Shown here piece by piece: positions 41,457-49,928 of a DNA stretch of 64,000 nucleotides. Under the pieces are notes generated by a model, which was not told the DNA's origin, did not search any database, and worked only from the letters and a program-made list of their open reading frames with translations. This DNA is from DYRG01 sp041161065. GTDB lineage: Bacteria > Pseudomonadota > Gammaproteobacteria > Beggiatoales > Beggiatoaceae. The position numbers were made by a program, and so were the translations under genes. The stretch is taken from assembly GCA_041161065.1 (NCBI GenBank), contig JBEAVE010000010.1:1-64000 (forward strand). The letters are read 5' to 3'. Each line of letters opens with the position of its first letter. Within the stretch, counting starts at the first letter, position 1.

Positions 41457-42605
41457 ATGAATAATAAACTTAAAAATCCATTACCAACCCCTGATGATGC
41501 AGCTATTTTGCATAGCAATCAATTAAAACAAGTCATCATTGATCAAATAAACCATCATGGGGGGAGCATTTCTTTTGAACAATTTATGCACGCTACCCTT
41601 TATACAAAGGGGTTAGGTTATTACAGCGCAGAGCTTAGAAAGTTTGGAAAAATTGGTGATTTTGTAACCGCCCCAGAAATCTCACCTTTGTTTTCACGTT
41701 GTTTAGCACACCAATGTCTTCAATTATTTGAAAAAGGCGACATTTTAGAATTTGGAGCGGGCAGTGGAGAAATGGCTTTAGGGATTTTAACAGAATTACA
41801 ATCTTTACATCAATTACCTACCCACTATTTTATTGTAGAAGTGAGTGAAAGTTTAAAGGAACGCCAACGCACAAAATTGCAGAATTTCAAATCCCAAGTG
41901 ATTTGGTTAGATCAATTGCCAGAACAATTTGAAGGCGTGATTTTAGCAAATGAAGTTTTAGATGCGATGCCAGTCAGAAAATTTCAAATCGGCAAAACAA
42001 AAGAAATTCTCGAAAATTTTGTAACCGTTAGAAATGGTCAGTTTGAATGGATTTTGAAACCTGCCGATTCATTATTAGAAACCGCTGTTAAAGATTTGAA
42101 TATCGATTTTCCTCCCTATTATTCCTCTGAAATCAATTTATTTTTAAGTTCTTGGATTCAAAGTCTTGGAGAAATGCTTAAAAAAGGCGCGATTCTTTTA
42201 ATGGATTATGGTTTTCCTCAAAAAGAATATTATCATTTGCAACGTGATCAAGGTACATTAATGTGTCACTATCGACATTATGCGCATGACGATCCTTTTT
42301 TCTATGTTGGTTTGCAAGATATTACGGCGCACGTTGATTTTACAGCGATTTCAAATAGCGCACAACAAGCGGGTTTAGAGATGTTGGGCTACACTTCTCA
42401 AGGAGATTTTTTATTGCAAGGGGGATTATTGAATTTGCTATCAAATTTTGAGGAACTTCCTTTGCAGCAACGTTTAACTTTTGCTCAGCAAATTAAACAA
42501 CTCACTTTACCTCATGAAATGGGTGAATTATTTAAGGTGATTGGGTTAAGCAAAAACCTAAATGTTCAATTGCCCGCGTTTAGAAACAGTCGTTTTTTAG
42601 GGTAG
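41457..42605 (+). CDS. MidA/NdufAF7-family SAM-dependent methyltransferase
   Basis: Mitochondrial and Dictyostelium members (NDUFAF7, MidA) methylate an arginine of a complex I subunit. The role of bacterial COG1565 proteins is not established. The 382-residue product shows the family segments FEQFMHATLYTKGLGYYS, FVTAPEISPLFSRCLA, the SAM-binding LEFGAGSGEMALGIL, VILANEVLDAMPVRKF, LLMDYGFPQKEYYH and GTLMCHYRHYAHDDPFFYVG. It is the last gene of the capD-DUF58-midA run and converges with hemA, with 10 bases between the stops. Confidence 0.93.
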   Translation: MNNKLKNPLPTPDDAAILHSNQLKQVIIDQINHHGGSISFEQFMHATLYTKGLGYYSAELRKFGKIGDFVTAPEISPLFSRCLAHQCLQLFEKGDILEFGAGSGEMALGILTELQSLHQLPTHYFIVEVSESLKERQRTKLQNFKSQVIWLDQLPEQFEGVILANEVLDAMPVRKFQIGKTKEILENFVTVRNGQFEWILKPADSLLETAVKDLNIDFPPYYSSEINLFLSSWIQSLGEMLKKGAILLMDYGFPQKEYYHLQRDQGTLMCHYRHYAHDDPFFYVGLQDITAHVDFTAISNSAQQAGLEMLGYTSQGDFLLQGGLLNLLSNFEELPLQQRLTFAQQIKQLTLPHEMGELFKVIGLSKNLNVQLPAFRNSRFLG

Positions 42606-42615
42606 GATTTGTAGG

Positions 42616-43863
42616 TTAAGAAATATTGAATAGTTGGCGGGCGATTGAAATAAATTCAACGTCATTATTTGAGCCCGCTTGGCGAAGTTGCACGAAGGGT
42701 TCGTGTAATAAAGTGTTGGTTAAACGGTGCGCTACAAATTGTAGGACTTCCTCTGAAGATTTACCGTTTTTAAGCATTTGATGGGCTTTGTCGAGGATTT
42801 GTTGTTGAACGGTTTCAGCTTGATTTCTAATCGCGCGAATGGTTTCAACTGAACCCAAGGATTGCACCCAACTCATGAAATGATCGACTTGGGTATCGAT
42901 GATTTCTTCGGCTTGTTTGGCGGCTTCAGCGCGCGACCGGCGATTTTCCTCGATCACCCCCTGCAAATCATCAACCGTGTACAAATACACATCATCAAAT
43001 GTTGAAATCGCGGGATCAATATCTCGAGGAACAGCAATATCCACCATAAACATCGGGCGGCGTTTGCGGGTTTTGAGGGCATCTTTGATTTGTGGGGCGC
43101 GCAAAATGTAATCGGGACTTCCCGTCGACGAAATCACCACATCGGCTTCTGCCAAATGTTCAGCAATTTCAGGAAGTGTAATGGCGTATCCTCCAAATTG
43201 TAATGCTAAATGTCGAGCACGTTCTAAGGTTCGATTAGCGATAATCATGCGCCCTAATTGCGAGGCGTGCAAATGGCGAGCAGCTAATTCAATGGTTTCT
43301 CCCGCGCCGATTAATAGGGCAGTGTGCGGTTTTAAATCCCCAAAAATTTGTTGCGCTAAACGGACGGCAGCAAATGCCACAGAAACCGGACTTGAACCGA
43401 TGGCAGTATCTGTTCGGATTTGTTTGGCGACATTAAAACTGTGTTGAAATAATTTGCTCAATAATTTGCCCGATGCGCCGTTATCTTGCGCAATTTTGTA
43501 GGCTTTTTTGAGTTGTCCGAGAATTTGCGGTTCACCCAACACCAGCGAATCCAATCCGCACGCCACGCGCAGCAAATGTCGAACGCAAGCGGTCGCCGAA
43601 TGAAAATACAGCAGCGGCGTTAATTTTTCGCGGGGCATCGAGTGATATTCACTAAACCAATCAATGACATATTTATTATTGTCGCGGATACTGCAATACA
43701 GTTCGGTTCGATTGCAGGTCGATAAAATCACGGCTTCTTGAACGTGCGCATCGTGTTTGAGGGCGCGCAACGCCTCAGGTAATTGCGATTCTGGGAAACT
43801 CAATTGTTCCCGAATATCCACAGAAGCAGTGGTATGATTAACGCCAAAAGCAAATAATTCCAT
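42616..43863 (-). CDS. hemA: Glutamyl-tRNA reductase
   Basis: HemA makes glutamate-1-semialdehyde from glutamyl-tRNA, the committed step of C5-pathway tetrapyrrole synthesis; siroheme and heme d1 of the nir cluster depend on it. The 415-residue product has the catalytic cysteine C50 in STCNRTELYC, the ending LDSLVLGEPQILGQLK of the substrate domain, the NADPH-binding segment LLIGAGETIELAARHL, and a C-terminal dimerisation helix. It diverges from the TPR gene, the arrangement known from Pseudomonas and E. coli (hemA divergent from lolB). prfA, which often follows hemA, is absent. Confidence 0.97.
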   Translation of the reverse strand: MELFAFGVNHTTASVDIREQLSFPESQLPEALRALKHDAHVQEAVILSTCNRTELYCSIRDNNKYVIDWFSEYHSMPREKLTPLLYFHSATACVRHLLRVACGLDSLVLGEPQILGQLKKAYKIAQDNGASGKLLSKLFQHSFNVAKQIRTDTAIGSSPVSVAFAAVRLAQQIFGDLKPHTALLIGAGETIELAARHLHASQLGRMIIANRTLERARHLALQFGGYAITLPEIAEHLAEADVVISSTGSPDYILRAPQIKDALKTRKRRPMFMVDIAVPRDIDPAISTFDDVYLYTVDDLQGVIEENRRSRAEAAKQAEEIIDTQVDHFMSWVQSLGSVETIRAIRNQAETVQQQILDKAHQMLKNGKSSEEVLQFVAHRLTNTLLHEPFVQLRQAGSNNDVEFISIARQLFNIS

Positions 43864-43957
43864 AAAAATCGACGGTGTGACAGCCCAAAATGGATTATTA
43901 TAACGGTTTCCCCAACATAAAATCCCCCGTTGGCGTTATTTAAAGGTGAGAATTATC

Positions 43958-45748
43958 GTGTTTTATGGTCGTTTGTTGATGTTGAGTGTTATCGGAAGTT
44001 TATTGGTGAGCTGTGCAACGAAACCCGCTGTGCCGCCGCCGCCCGTCGAACAAGAAAAACCCGCCGATCCGCCCGTCGAACCCGCCGCCCCAACAACCGC
44101 CAAACCTAAAAAACCGCCTTCTTTCGCGCCCGCGTTCGATTCGCCCGAACAAGCCGCTTTGTATCAAGAAAGTTTTTACAAAGTCATTGCGGGAGAATTG
44201 GCGGGCTTTCGCGGACACTACGCCGATGCCGCGTATGCTTTTTTTGAAGCCGCCCAATTGACCGTCGATCCTCGACTGGCAGCGCGCGCGTTTAAGGTCG
44301 CTTTGTACGCTAAATTGCAGGAATTAGCCCTTTCTTCCGCGCAATTGTGGATCGCGCTCGCACCCGATGATCCCGAAGCCCAACAAGCGATGGTCGCCGC
44401 GTCTTTGCGCCAAGGCAACGCCAACGATGCCTCCTATTACATCGAAAATGTTTTAAGCGACACCGCTAAAATGTCCGAACAACAATTGAATTTGCTCCTC
44501 AATATGTTGAGAAAAGGGGCAGATCAAAAAGCCGCCGTTCAAGTCATGGAAAAACTCGCCGCTCAACGTCCCAAAGATGTTGGGGTTTTGTATTTGTACG
44601 CACGGATTTTAATGGGTGCAAAACAAAATGAAAAAGCCGTTGAAGTTTTAGAGAAACTCGTTAAAATTGATCCCCATTACGCGCAAGCAACTCCTTTGTA
44701 TGCAGAACTCTTACAAGACTTAAAACAAGGGCAGCGCGCCGAAGACTTTTTATATGATTTGTTACGCGATAATTCGAAAAATAAAGAATGGCGCAAATTA
44801 TATGCAAAAATCTTGATTAATAACAAGAAAATCTATCAAGCCGCCGATCAATTCAAAGTATTATTGGCAGAAACACCTCATGATCATGAATTGCTATATG
44901 CGTTAAGTTTGCTCTATTTACAAGAAAAGAAAACCGCAGATGCACAAGAATATTTGAACAAAATGCTCGAGGTAGCAACCTTAGAAGAACAGCGTAATGT
45001 GGCGCGCTTTTTCTTAGGACAATCTGAGGAAATGGCTAAAAACAATGATGCGGCGATTAAATGGTATGAACAAGTTAATGCGGGGCGATATTATTTTGAT
45101 GCAAAAACCCGTTTTGTGGCGATTTTAGCCAATCAAAATAAATTAGAGGAAGCCTTAGAACGGATCAAATCTATTCAGGTTACAAGTCCAGAAGACGAAG
45201 AAATCGTGGTTAAAATAGAAGGCGATTTGTACACGAAACAAAAACGTTATCAAGATGCTTACGAAGTCTATGATCGGGCGTTGGAAAATGACCCCGAGAA
45301 TTTAGATTTGTTATATTTGCGGGGTATGGCGGCGGAACGGCTGGATCGATTGGATTGGTGCGAACGAGATTTGCGGCGGGTTCTTTCGTTAGACCCCGAT
45401 AATATTGAAACCTTAAATGCTCTCGGTTATACTTTGGCTGATCGCACGCAACGCTTTGAAGAAGGGCTGGTTTTAGTGCAAAAAGCCCTCGATTTGCAAC
45501 CCGACGCACCTCACATTTTAGATAGCATGGGGTGGGTATTGTTTCGTTTGCAACGTTACGCGGAAGCCGAGTATTATTTGCGCCAATCTTACAAATTGCA
45601 CCCCGATCCGGAAGTCGCCAGCCATTTGATCGACGTGCTCTGGGCAATGAACAAGCCGTCCGACGCGCGCCAGTTTTCAAATGAAGCACAACAAACTTTT
45701 CCTCAAAATGAAACCCTTCTCAATCAACAAAAAAGACTAGGCTTATGA
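43958..45748 (+). CDS. TPR-repeat lipoprotein upstream of lolB
   Basis: The predicted outer-membrane lipoprotein begins with a signal peptide and lipobox (LLMLSVIGSLLVSC), followed by a Pro-rich linker (PPPPVEQEKPADPP). About ten tetratricopeptide repeats follow, with clear ones near GVLYLYARILMGAKQNEKAVEVL, RYQDAYEVYDRALENDPEN and YAEAEYYLRQSYKLHPDPEV. I choose the GTG at 43958, 7 bases after AAAGGTGAG; a GTG at 43946 would lie inside that ribosome binding site. The product has 596 residues. A TPR gene between hemA and lolB is a conserved arrangement in Pseudomonas and relatives. The molecular role is unknown. Confidence 0.88.
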   Translation: MFYGRLLMLSVIGSLLVSCATKPAVPPPPVEQEKPADPPVEPAAPTTAKPKKPPSFAPAFDSPEQAALYQESFYKVIAGELAGFRGHYADAAYAFFEAAQLTVDPRLAARAFKVALYAKLQELALSSAQLWIALAPDDPEAQQAMVAASLRQGNANDASYYIENVLSDTAKMSEQQLNLLLNMLRKGADQKAAVQVMEKLAAQRPKDVGVLYLYARILMGAKQNEKAVEVLEKLVKIDPHYAQATPLYAELLQDLKQGQRAEDFLYDLLRDNSKNKEWRKLYAKILINNKKIYQAADQFKVLLAETPHDHELLYALSLLYLQEKKTADAQEYLNKMLEVATLEEQRNVARFFLGQSEEMAKNNDAAIKWYEQVNAGRYYFDAKTRFVAILANQNKLEEALERIKSIQVTSPEDEEIVVKIEGDLYTKQKRYQDAYEVYDRALENDPENLDLLYLRGMAAERLDRLDWCERDLRRVLSLDPDNIETLNALGYTLADRTQRFEEGLVLVQKALDLQPDAPHILDSMGWVLFRLQRYAEAEYYLRQSYKLHPDPEVASHLIDVLWAMNKPSDARQFSNEAQQTFPQNETLLNQQKRLGL

Positions 45749-46338
45749 AAAAACTCCTCTTTTTAGCGACGATATTATTTTTGCACGGCTGCACGCATTT
45801 ACCGCTCGATCCCGAAGTCGACGCGCGGTGGCAGGCACAACATAAAAAACTCGGAAAATTAAGCACTTGGACATTATCGGGCAGTGTCGCCGCCCACACA
45901 GCAGACAACGGTTGGAATGCGCGGGTGTTTTGGCAATATCAAAATACTCACTATACACTTGATTTACAAGGACCTTTGGGGCAAGGCGCATTGCAATTGG
46001 TGGGCGCACCCGACGGCGTGACACTCACCACCGCCGATCACAACACCTACCGCGCCGCCACCCCAGAATTGTTGTTGGAACACCACACCGATTTGAAATT
46101 ACCCGTCAGTTATTTGCGTTATTGGCTATTGGGAATGCCGCTGCCCGATCATGACATTGATGAACTTGAAGTGAATGAAGAAGGCTATTTGGACGCTTTG
46201 CAACAAGCAGGTTGGCGCGTCGATTATCAATCTTATCAAGAGGTTGAAGGGGAAATTCTGCCCAAAAAGATTCACATTCAAAACAGTGTTTATTCCGCTA
46301 AAATCTTTATTTCAAATTGGCAACTTTCCTCCCCTTAA
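45745..46338 (+). CDS. lolB: Outer-membrane lipoprotein receptor LolB
   Basis: LolB accepts lipoproteins from LolA and inserts them into the outer membrane. The 197-residue precursor has a lipoprotein signal MKKLLFLATILFLHGC and the family segments LSTWTLSGSVAAHTADNGWNA in part, YTLDLQGPLGQGALQLVG, PVSYLRYWLLGMPLP, and LQQAGWRVDYQSYQ. It overlaps the TPR gene by 4 bases. ispE and prs, which usually follow, are missing; a minus-strand gene converges instead. Confidence 0.93.
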   Translation: MKKLLFLATILFLHGCTHLPLDPEVDARWQAQHKKLGKLSTWTLSGSVAAHTADNGWNARVFWQYQNTHYTLDLQGPLGQGALQLVGAPDGVTLTTADHNTYRAATPELLLEHHTDLKLPVSYLRYWLLGMPLPDHDIDELEVNEEGYLDALQQAGWRVDYQSYQEVEGEILPKKIHIQNSVYSAKIFISNWQLSSP

Positions 46339-46347
46339 AGAACAAAG

Positions 46348-46692
46348 CTACGATTGAGAAACGTCATTATTCAGAAATCGCTGATAATGTTGATCGAATA
46401 ACCGTTCTAAATCATCGATAACTAATGATGTTTCTCGACCTTGCATAATATGTTGCGTCATTAAATGTGACGTTTCATTAAAGAGTTGCCCGCGATCTAA
46501 CATAGGATAACTGCGCGTTAGACGTTTGATAGCGGCAATAACACTTTCATTATCAGGTCGGGGAATTAAATTGATTTCTAAAAGAGGCGGTTTGTTCTCT
46601 AATCGGCTGTGCAAAAACTCTGCAAAATCTAATACACTTTGTTGTTCTGTGGCGGGCAACGCTGAAAAAACTTTCTTTAAGCGTTTTAACAT
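46348..46692 (-). CDS. Small uncharacterised protein with DUF2281-like N-terminus
   Basis: The 114-residue soluble protein begins LKKVFSALPATEQQSVLDFAEFLHSR, similar to short DUF2281-type segments found in antitoxin-like and orphan proteins. The rest is helical (SVIAAIKRLTRSYPMLDRGQLF, then HIMQGRETSLVIDDLERLF). No toxin gene is adjacent. It converges with lolB, 9 bases between the stops, and diverges from phoB. I cannot assign a function. Confidence 0.6.
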   Translation of the reverse strand: MLKRLKKVFSALPATEQQSVLDFAEFLHSRLENKPPLLEINLIPRPDNESVIAAIKRLTRSYPMLDRGQLFNETSHLMTQHIMQGRETSLVIDDLERLFDQHYQRFLNNDVSQS

Positions 46693-46770
46693 AAAAATAC
46701 CTCTGTTGTGATGCGTGGTTTTAGCGGGTCATTTGGCGCGATTGATTTTTGCAACGCCCGCTATGTTAGA

Positions 46771-46788
46771 ATGTCACCGTGTTGTCAT
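46771..46788 (+). promoter_or_regulatory. Pho box upstream of phoB
   Basis: ATGTCAC-CGTG-TTGTCAT is a pair of 7-base direct repeats with an 11-base period, matching the PhoB consensus CTGTCAT-N4-CTGTCAY closely. A TAGAAA -10-like element lies 9 bases downstream, the spacing of PhoB-activated promoters. This predicts phosphate-starvation autoregulation of phoBR. Confidence 0.75.
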
Positions 46789-46919
46789 GTTGTTGTTAGA
46801 AAATAGCGTTGCTCTTGATGGATTTAAGGGGGCGCGGCGGGCAAATCCCCCTGTCAAACCGTTGCAAAAAGCCTTCTTGATTCATTTAGAGTCCACCTTT
46901 TTTTGAAAAAAATCATTTC

Positions 46920-47612
46920 ATGTCAAATCCTTATATTTTAATTGTCGAAGACGAAGCACCCATTCGAGAAATGTTGCGAATCGCACTCAATCGGGCGGGT
47001 TTTAACATCATCGAAGCCGCCGACGCACAACAAGCACACGCGCATATTTTTGAACAATTGCCCATGTTGATTTTATTGGATTGGATGTTGCCCGCGACAA
47101 ATGGCATTGAATTCGCCAACCGATTGAAAAAAGACAATTTTACAAAAGATATTCCCATTATTATGCTCACCGCCAAAACCGAAGAAGCCGATAAAATTCG
47201 CGGATTAGAAATCGGTGCAGATGATTATATAACGAAACCGTTTTCTCCCCGTGAATTGATTGCCCGCATTAAAGCCGTGTTGCGCCGCGCCGCGCCCGAT
47301 AACGCCGCCGACTGCTTAACGATTAAAAATCTTAAACTTTTTCTCAATGAGCACCGTTTGACCATCGACGATCACGACATTCACATGGGTCCGACCGAAT
47401 TTCGACTGCTGCATTTTTTTATGACCCACCAAGATCGCGTGTACAGTCGGGCGCAAGTGCTGGATCATGTGTGGGGCGGCAATGTTTACATCGAAGAGCG
47501 AACAGTCGATGTGCACATTCGCCGATTGCGTAAGTCTTTGGAAGAACAGGGATATGATAGTTTGGTGCAAACCGTTCGCGGCGTGGGTTATCGTTTTTCT
47601 GCCAAAGGTTAA
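46920..47612 (+). CDS. phoB: Phosphate regulon response regulator PhoB
   Basis: The OmpR-type regulator activates Pho boxes when phosphorylated by PhoR. The 230-residue product has an acidic pocket (VEDEAP), phosphoacceptor D54 in ILLDWMLPATNG, the conserved PIIMLTAKTEEADKIRGLE... and GADDYITKPFSPREL, and a winged helix with LDHVWGGNVYIEERTVDVHI and RRLRKSLEEQGY. MLPA(T)NG in the receiver and the following phoR gene (4 bases away) support PhoB rather than another OmpR member. A Pho box lies 130 bases upstream. Confidence 0.95.
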   Translation: MSNPYILIVEDEAPIREMLRIALNRAGFNIIEAADAQQAHAHIFEQLPMLILLDWMLPATNGIEFANRLKKDNFTKDIPIIMLTAKTEEADKIRGLEIGADDYITKPFSPRELIARIKAVLRRAAPDNAADCLTIKNLKLFLNEHRLTIDDHDIHMGPTEFRLLHFFMTHQDRVYSRAQVLDHVWGGNVYIEERTVDVHIRRLRKSLEEQGYDSLVQTVRGVGYRFSAKG

Positions 47613-47615
47613 GTT

Positions 47616-48917
47616 ATGTTAAACCTGTGGGTATTTGTGATAAGTCGGATCGGCGGATTGCTCGCAATGGCGTGGATATTGGGCGCGCTGGTCGGCAGCA
47701 TGACGGGGTGGGCGACGATCTTGTTGAGCGGTTACTTATTGATTAATCTCAGAAATTTGTATCGTTTGAATCAATGGTTGCACGTTCGAAAACTCGATTC
47801 GCCCGACGCGCGCGGGTTGTGGGGCGAAGTTTTTTACCAAATCTATCGTTTGCAACGCCGCAATCGCAAACGCAAACGCAAACTCACCGAAATGTTAAGG
47901 CGTTTTCAAAATTCTACCGCCGCGATGCCCGACGCGACAGTGGTTTTGAACGCCCAACATCGCATCGAATGGTTCAATAAAGCGGCGGGCACTTTGCTCG
48001 GTTTGCAAACATCGCAAGATATTGGCTCTCCAATCAATAACTTATTACGCCACCCCGCTTTCACCCATTATTTACACCGCGATCCGCACACCATCAAAGA
48101 TACGTCCATCAAAATCCCGTCGCCGCTTAATCCACAGTCCGTTTTGCGAATCCATTTAGTGCCTTACGACACCAGTATGCGTTTGTTAATCGCGCGCGAT
48201 GTTACGGAAATGCAGCGTTTGGAGCAAGTGCGACAGGATTTCGTGGCGAATGTGTCTCACGAATTGCGCACGCCGCTGACGGTGATCACGGGCTTCATCG
48301 AAACAATGCAGGATAGTTTGGCTGAATCCGCACACAAAGAATGGGAATATCCGCTCGCTTTAATGGCACAACAAGCCTCACGAATGCAGAATATTGTCAA
48401 TGATTTGTTACTGTTATCGCGTTTGGAATCGGAAGTGCCGCCCAATTTGCGCAAAACCGTCGACGTGCCCAATCTGCTCAAAGACATTGTCGCTGCCGCC
48501 CGCGCGTTAAGTGGCGATCAAGCCCATTTTTTGGATTTATCCATCGATCAAACTCTGCGCATTTACGGACAGCCCGACGAAATAACCAGTGCTTTTTCCA
48601 ATCTGGTGTTCAACGCCGTTCGCTACACTCCCGCGCAAGGTCGCATCACCATTCGTTGGTATCATGATGAATATGGCGCACATTTTGAGGTTGAAGACAC
48701 GGGCGAAGGGATTGATGCGCAACATCTTCCGCGTTTAACCGAACGCTTTTATCGGGTCGATGTCGGACGGTCGCGCAATCACGGCGGCACGGGGTTGGGC
48801 TTAGCCATCGTCAAACACGTCCTCCAACGCCACCACGCCAAACTCCACATCCAAAGCCAACTCTCCAAAGGCAGCCTCTTTTCCTGCACATTCCCCCCCG
48901 CCTCGATCGCCAACTAA
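47616..48917 (+). CDS. phoR: Phosphate regulon sensor histidine kinase PhoR
   Basis: The 433-residue kinase has one or two N-terminal membrane helices (ISRIGGLLAMAWILGALVG and ATILLSGYLLINL), a basic linker (RRNRKRKRKL), a PAS domain (DATVVLNAQHRIEWFNKAAG), HisKA with VSHELRTPLTVITGFIETM, and HATPase boxes N (FSNLVFNAVRYTP), G1 (VEDTGEGID) and G2 (GGTGLGLAIVKHVL). There is no large periplasmic domain, as is typical for PhoR, which senses through PstSCAB/PhoU. The pst and phoU genes are not in the window. The gene is GC-rich relative to its neighbours. Confidence 0.94.
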   Translation: MLNLWVFVISRIGGLLAMAWILGALVGSMTGWATILLSGYLLINLRNLYRLNQWLHVRKLDSPDARGLWGEVFYQIYRLQRRNRKRKRKLTEMLRRFQNSTAAMPDATVVLNAQHRIEWFNKAAGTLLGLQTSQDIGSPINNLLRHPAFTHYLHRDPHTIKDTSIKIPSPLNPQSVLRIHLVPYDTSMRLLIARDVTEMQRLEQVRQDFVANVSHELRTPLTVITGFIETMQDSLAESAHKEWEYPLALMAQQASRMQNIVNDLLLLSRLESEVPPNLRKTVDVPNLLKDIVAAARALSGDQAHFLDLSIDQTLRIYGQPDEITSAFSNLVFNAVRYTPAQGRITIRWYHDEYGAHFEVEDTGEGIDAQHLPRLTERFYRVDVGRSRNHGGTGLGLAIVKHVLQRHHAKLHIQSQLSKGSLFSCTFPPASIAN

Positions 48918-48918
48918 C

Positions 48919-48939
48919 ATATCACCACCGATATTTTTT
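48919..48939 (+). terminator. Weak terminator candidate after phoR
   Basis: ATATC (48919-48923) pairs with GATAT (48930-48934), followed by six T residues. The stem is only 5 A/T-rich pairs, so strength is doubtful. Confidence 0.3.
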
Positions 48940-49348
48940 CTCACCATAATCCCTCAATCACTAAGCGGCAAAAAAATAAAGTGGAATTTGGATGGATAGA
49001 GGGGGTATTATTGTGAATTAAGGCACTTCTAATCATATATTCATGAATTTCTTCCCATAAATGGGTTTCCCACAAGGTTTCCACCCAAACATCTTTTACA
49101 CCCTTCGCATATAACATAGAATGGTGAGTTCTTGACCAATAATATCTGCAAACCATTTTTTGGGCTTTTTATGCACGTTCATTCTTGTTATTGTGCAGAC
49201 GGAAATGGCAATGGGTGTGGGGTTTTTTGCGCAAACACCAAAACAATTATGCGATGGGTGGTTAAAGTTACCTTTCTAGCCACGATTGGAGTTGATGAAT
49301 TTTTCGCTAAAATTGGTGGTGGTATAAAGCTGGGTAATCGGGTAAAAA
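48940..49348. other. Gene-poor region with short open frames, probably relics
   Basis: No convincing gene was found. A minus-strand frame (48941-49156) reads YYWSRTHHSMLYAKGVKDVW and onward, and a plus-strand frame (49132-49359) reads Cys/Gly-rich sequence; neither resembles a family I know, and neither has a good ribosome binding site. Together with the response-regulator fragment next to it, the stretch looks like a decayed accessory insertion downstream of the tRNA-Leu gene. Confidence 0.4.
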
Positions 49349-49480
49349 TTAAAGGGTAGCAAGATAGTAGTCGATAAAACAAAGAATCGCTCGCAAGAGT
49401 TCGTCGGCTTTCAACCATTGACATACTTCAAAACCACTCATGCCCGACATATGAATATCCAATAAAATCAATTGAGGAAA
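49349..49480 (-). pseudogene. Fragment of a response-regulator receiver domain
   Basis: On the minus strand the frame reads FPQLILLDIHMSGMSGFEV and then CQWLKADE, which is the phosphoacceptor region (LLDIHM) of a CheY-type receiver domain. No start codon precedes it and the next in-frame residues do not continue the receiver fold (they read LLRAILCFIDYYLATL, then stop). The N-terminal third and the C-terminal half are missing. It is a truncated relic, too short to be functional. Confidence 0.75.
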
Positions 49481-49521
49481 TGAAATGGGAAACAAAAATA
49501 CAAATGAATTATTGATTGGAG

Positions 49522-49608
49522 TGGTGCCCGGGGCCGGACTCGAACCGGCACGATGTTACCATCGAGGGATTTTAAGTCCCTTGCGTCTACCTATTTCGCC
49601 ACCCGGGC
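49522..49608 (-). tRNA. tRNA-Leu (anticodon TAA)
   Basis: The 87-base gene starts GCCCGGGTGGCGAAATAGG and has anticodon loop ACTTAAAATC with anticodon TAA, a long variable arm, the T-loop GGTTCGAGTCC, a 7-bp acceptor stem and an encoded CCA. It is the last of three tRNAs on the minus strand. Confidence 0.97.
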
Positions 49609-49648
49609 GGGTGAAGTGCTACTATTGATTGTGCTGCTAGAAAAGATA

Positions 49649-49719
49649 AGGCTGAGGTCGGAATCGAACCGGCGTACACGGCTTTGCAGGCCGCTGCATG
49701 ACCATTCTGCCACTCAGCC
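49649..49719 (-). tRNA. tRNA-Cys (anticodon GCA)
   Basis: The gene runs from GGCTGAGTGGCAGAATGG to CTCAGCC plus the discriminator T, with anticodon GCA in CCTGCAAAG. The CCA end is not encoded (the next bases are TATC), unlike both neighbouring tRNAs, so it must be added by the CCA enzyme. Confidence 0.96.
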
Positions 49720-49746
49720 ATACTACGTCGTCGTTCTAAATCAAAA

Positions 49747-49822
49747 TGGAGCGGGAAAAGGGACTCGAACCCTCGACCCTAACCTTGGCAAGGTTATGCT
49801 CTACCAACTGAGCTATTCCCGC
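49747..49822 (-). tRNA. tRNA-Gly (anticodon GCC)
   Basis: The 76-base gene starts GCGGGAATAGCTCAGTTGG and has anticodon GCC in the loop CTTGCCAAG, T-loop GGTTCGAGTCC and an encoded CCA. It is the first gene of the tRNA-Gly, Cys, Leu cluster, the order found in E. coli glyW-cysT-leuZ. Confidence 0.97.
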
Positions 49823-49837
49823 TTGTTTGAAGTGCGC

Positions 49838-49866
49838 ATTTTAACCACTTCGTTTCAACTCGTCAA
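49838..49866 (-). promoter_or_regulatory. Sigma70 promoter of the tRNA cluster
   Basis: On the minus strand TTGACG and TAAAAT are separated by exactly 17 bases. A GC-rich discriminator (GCGC) follows, as in stringently controlled stable-RNA promoters. The tRNA-Gly 5' end lies 16 bases after the -10. Confidence 0.8.
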
Positions 49867-49928
49867 GTATTTTTCTAAACTTTTTTCATTAAAGAAATTG
49901 TTTGAAAACAACCATCACGCGACAAGCC

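Noticed and set aside
45210..45689. 159-codon minus-strand frame inside the TPR gene
   Set aside because: It is antisense to a clear TPR lipoprotein, with unnatural Arg/Cys/Pro composition.
46715..46906. 63-codon plus-strand frame upstream of phoB
   Set aside because: It runs over the Pho box and promoter of phoB and has no ribosome binding site.
49132..49359. 75-codon Cys/Gly-rich plus-strand frame in the relic region
   Set aside because: It overlaps competing frames in a decayed region, and no family pattern was recognised.
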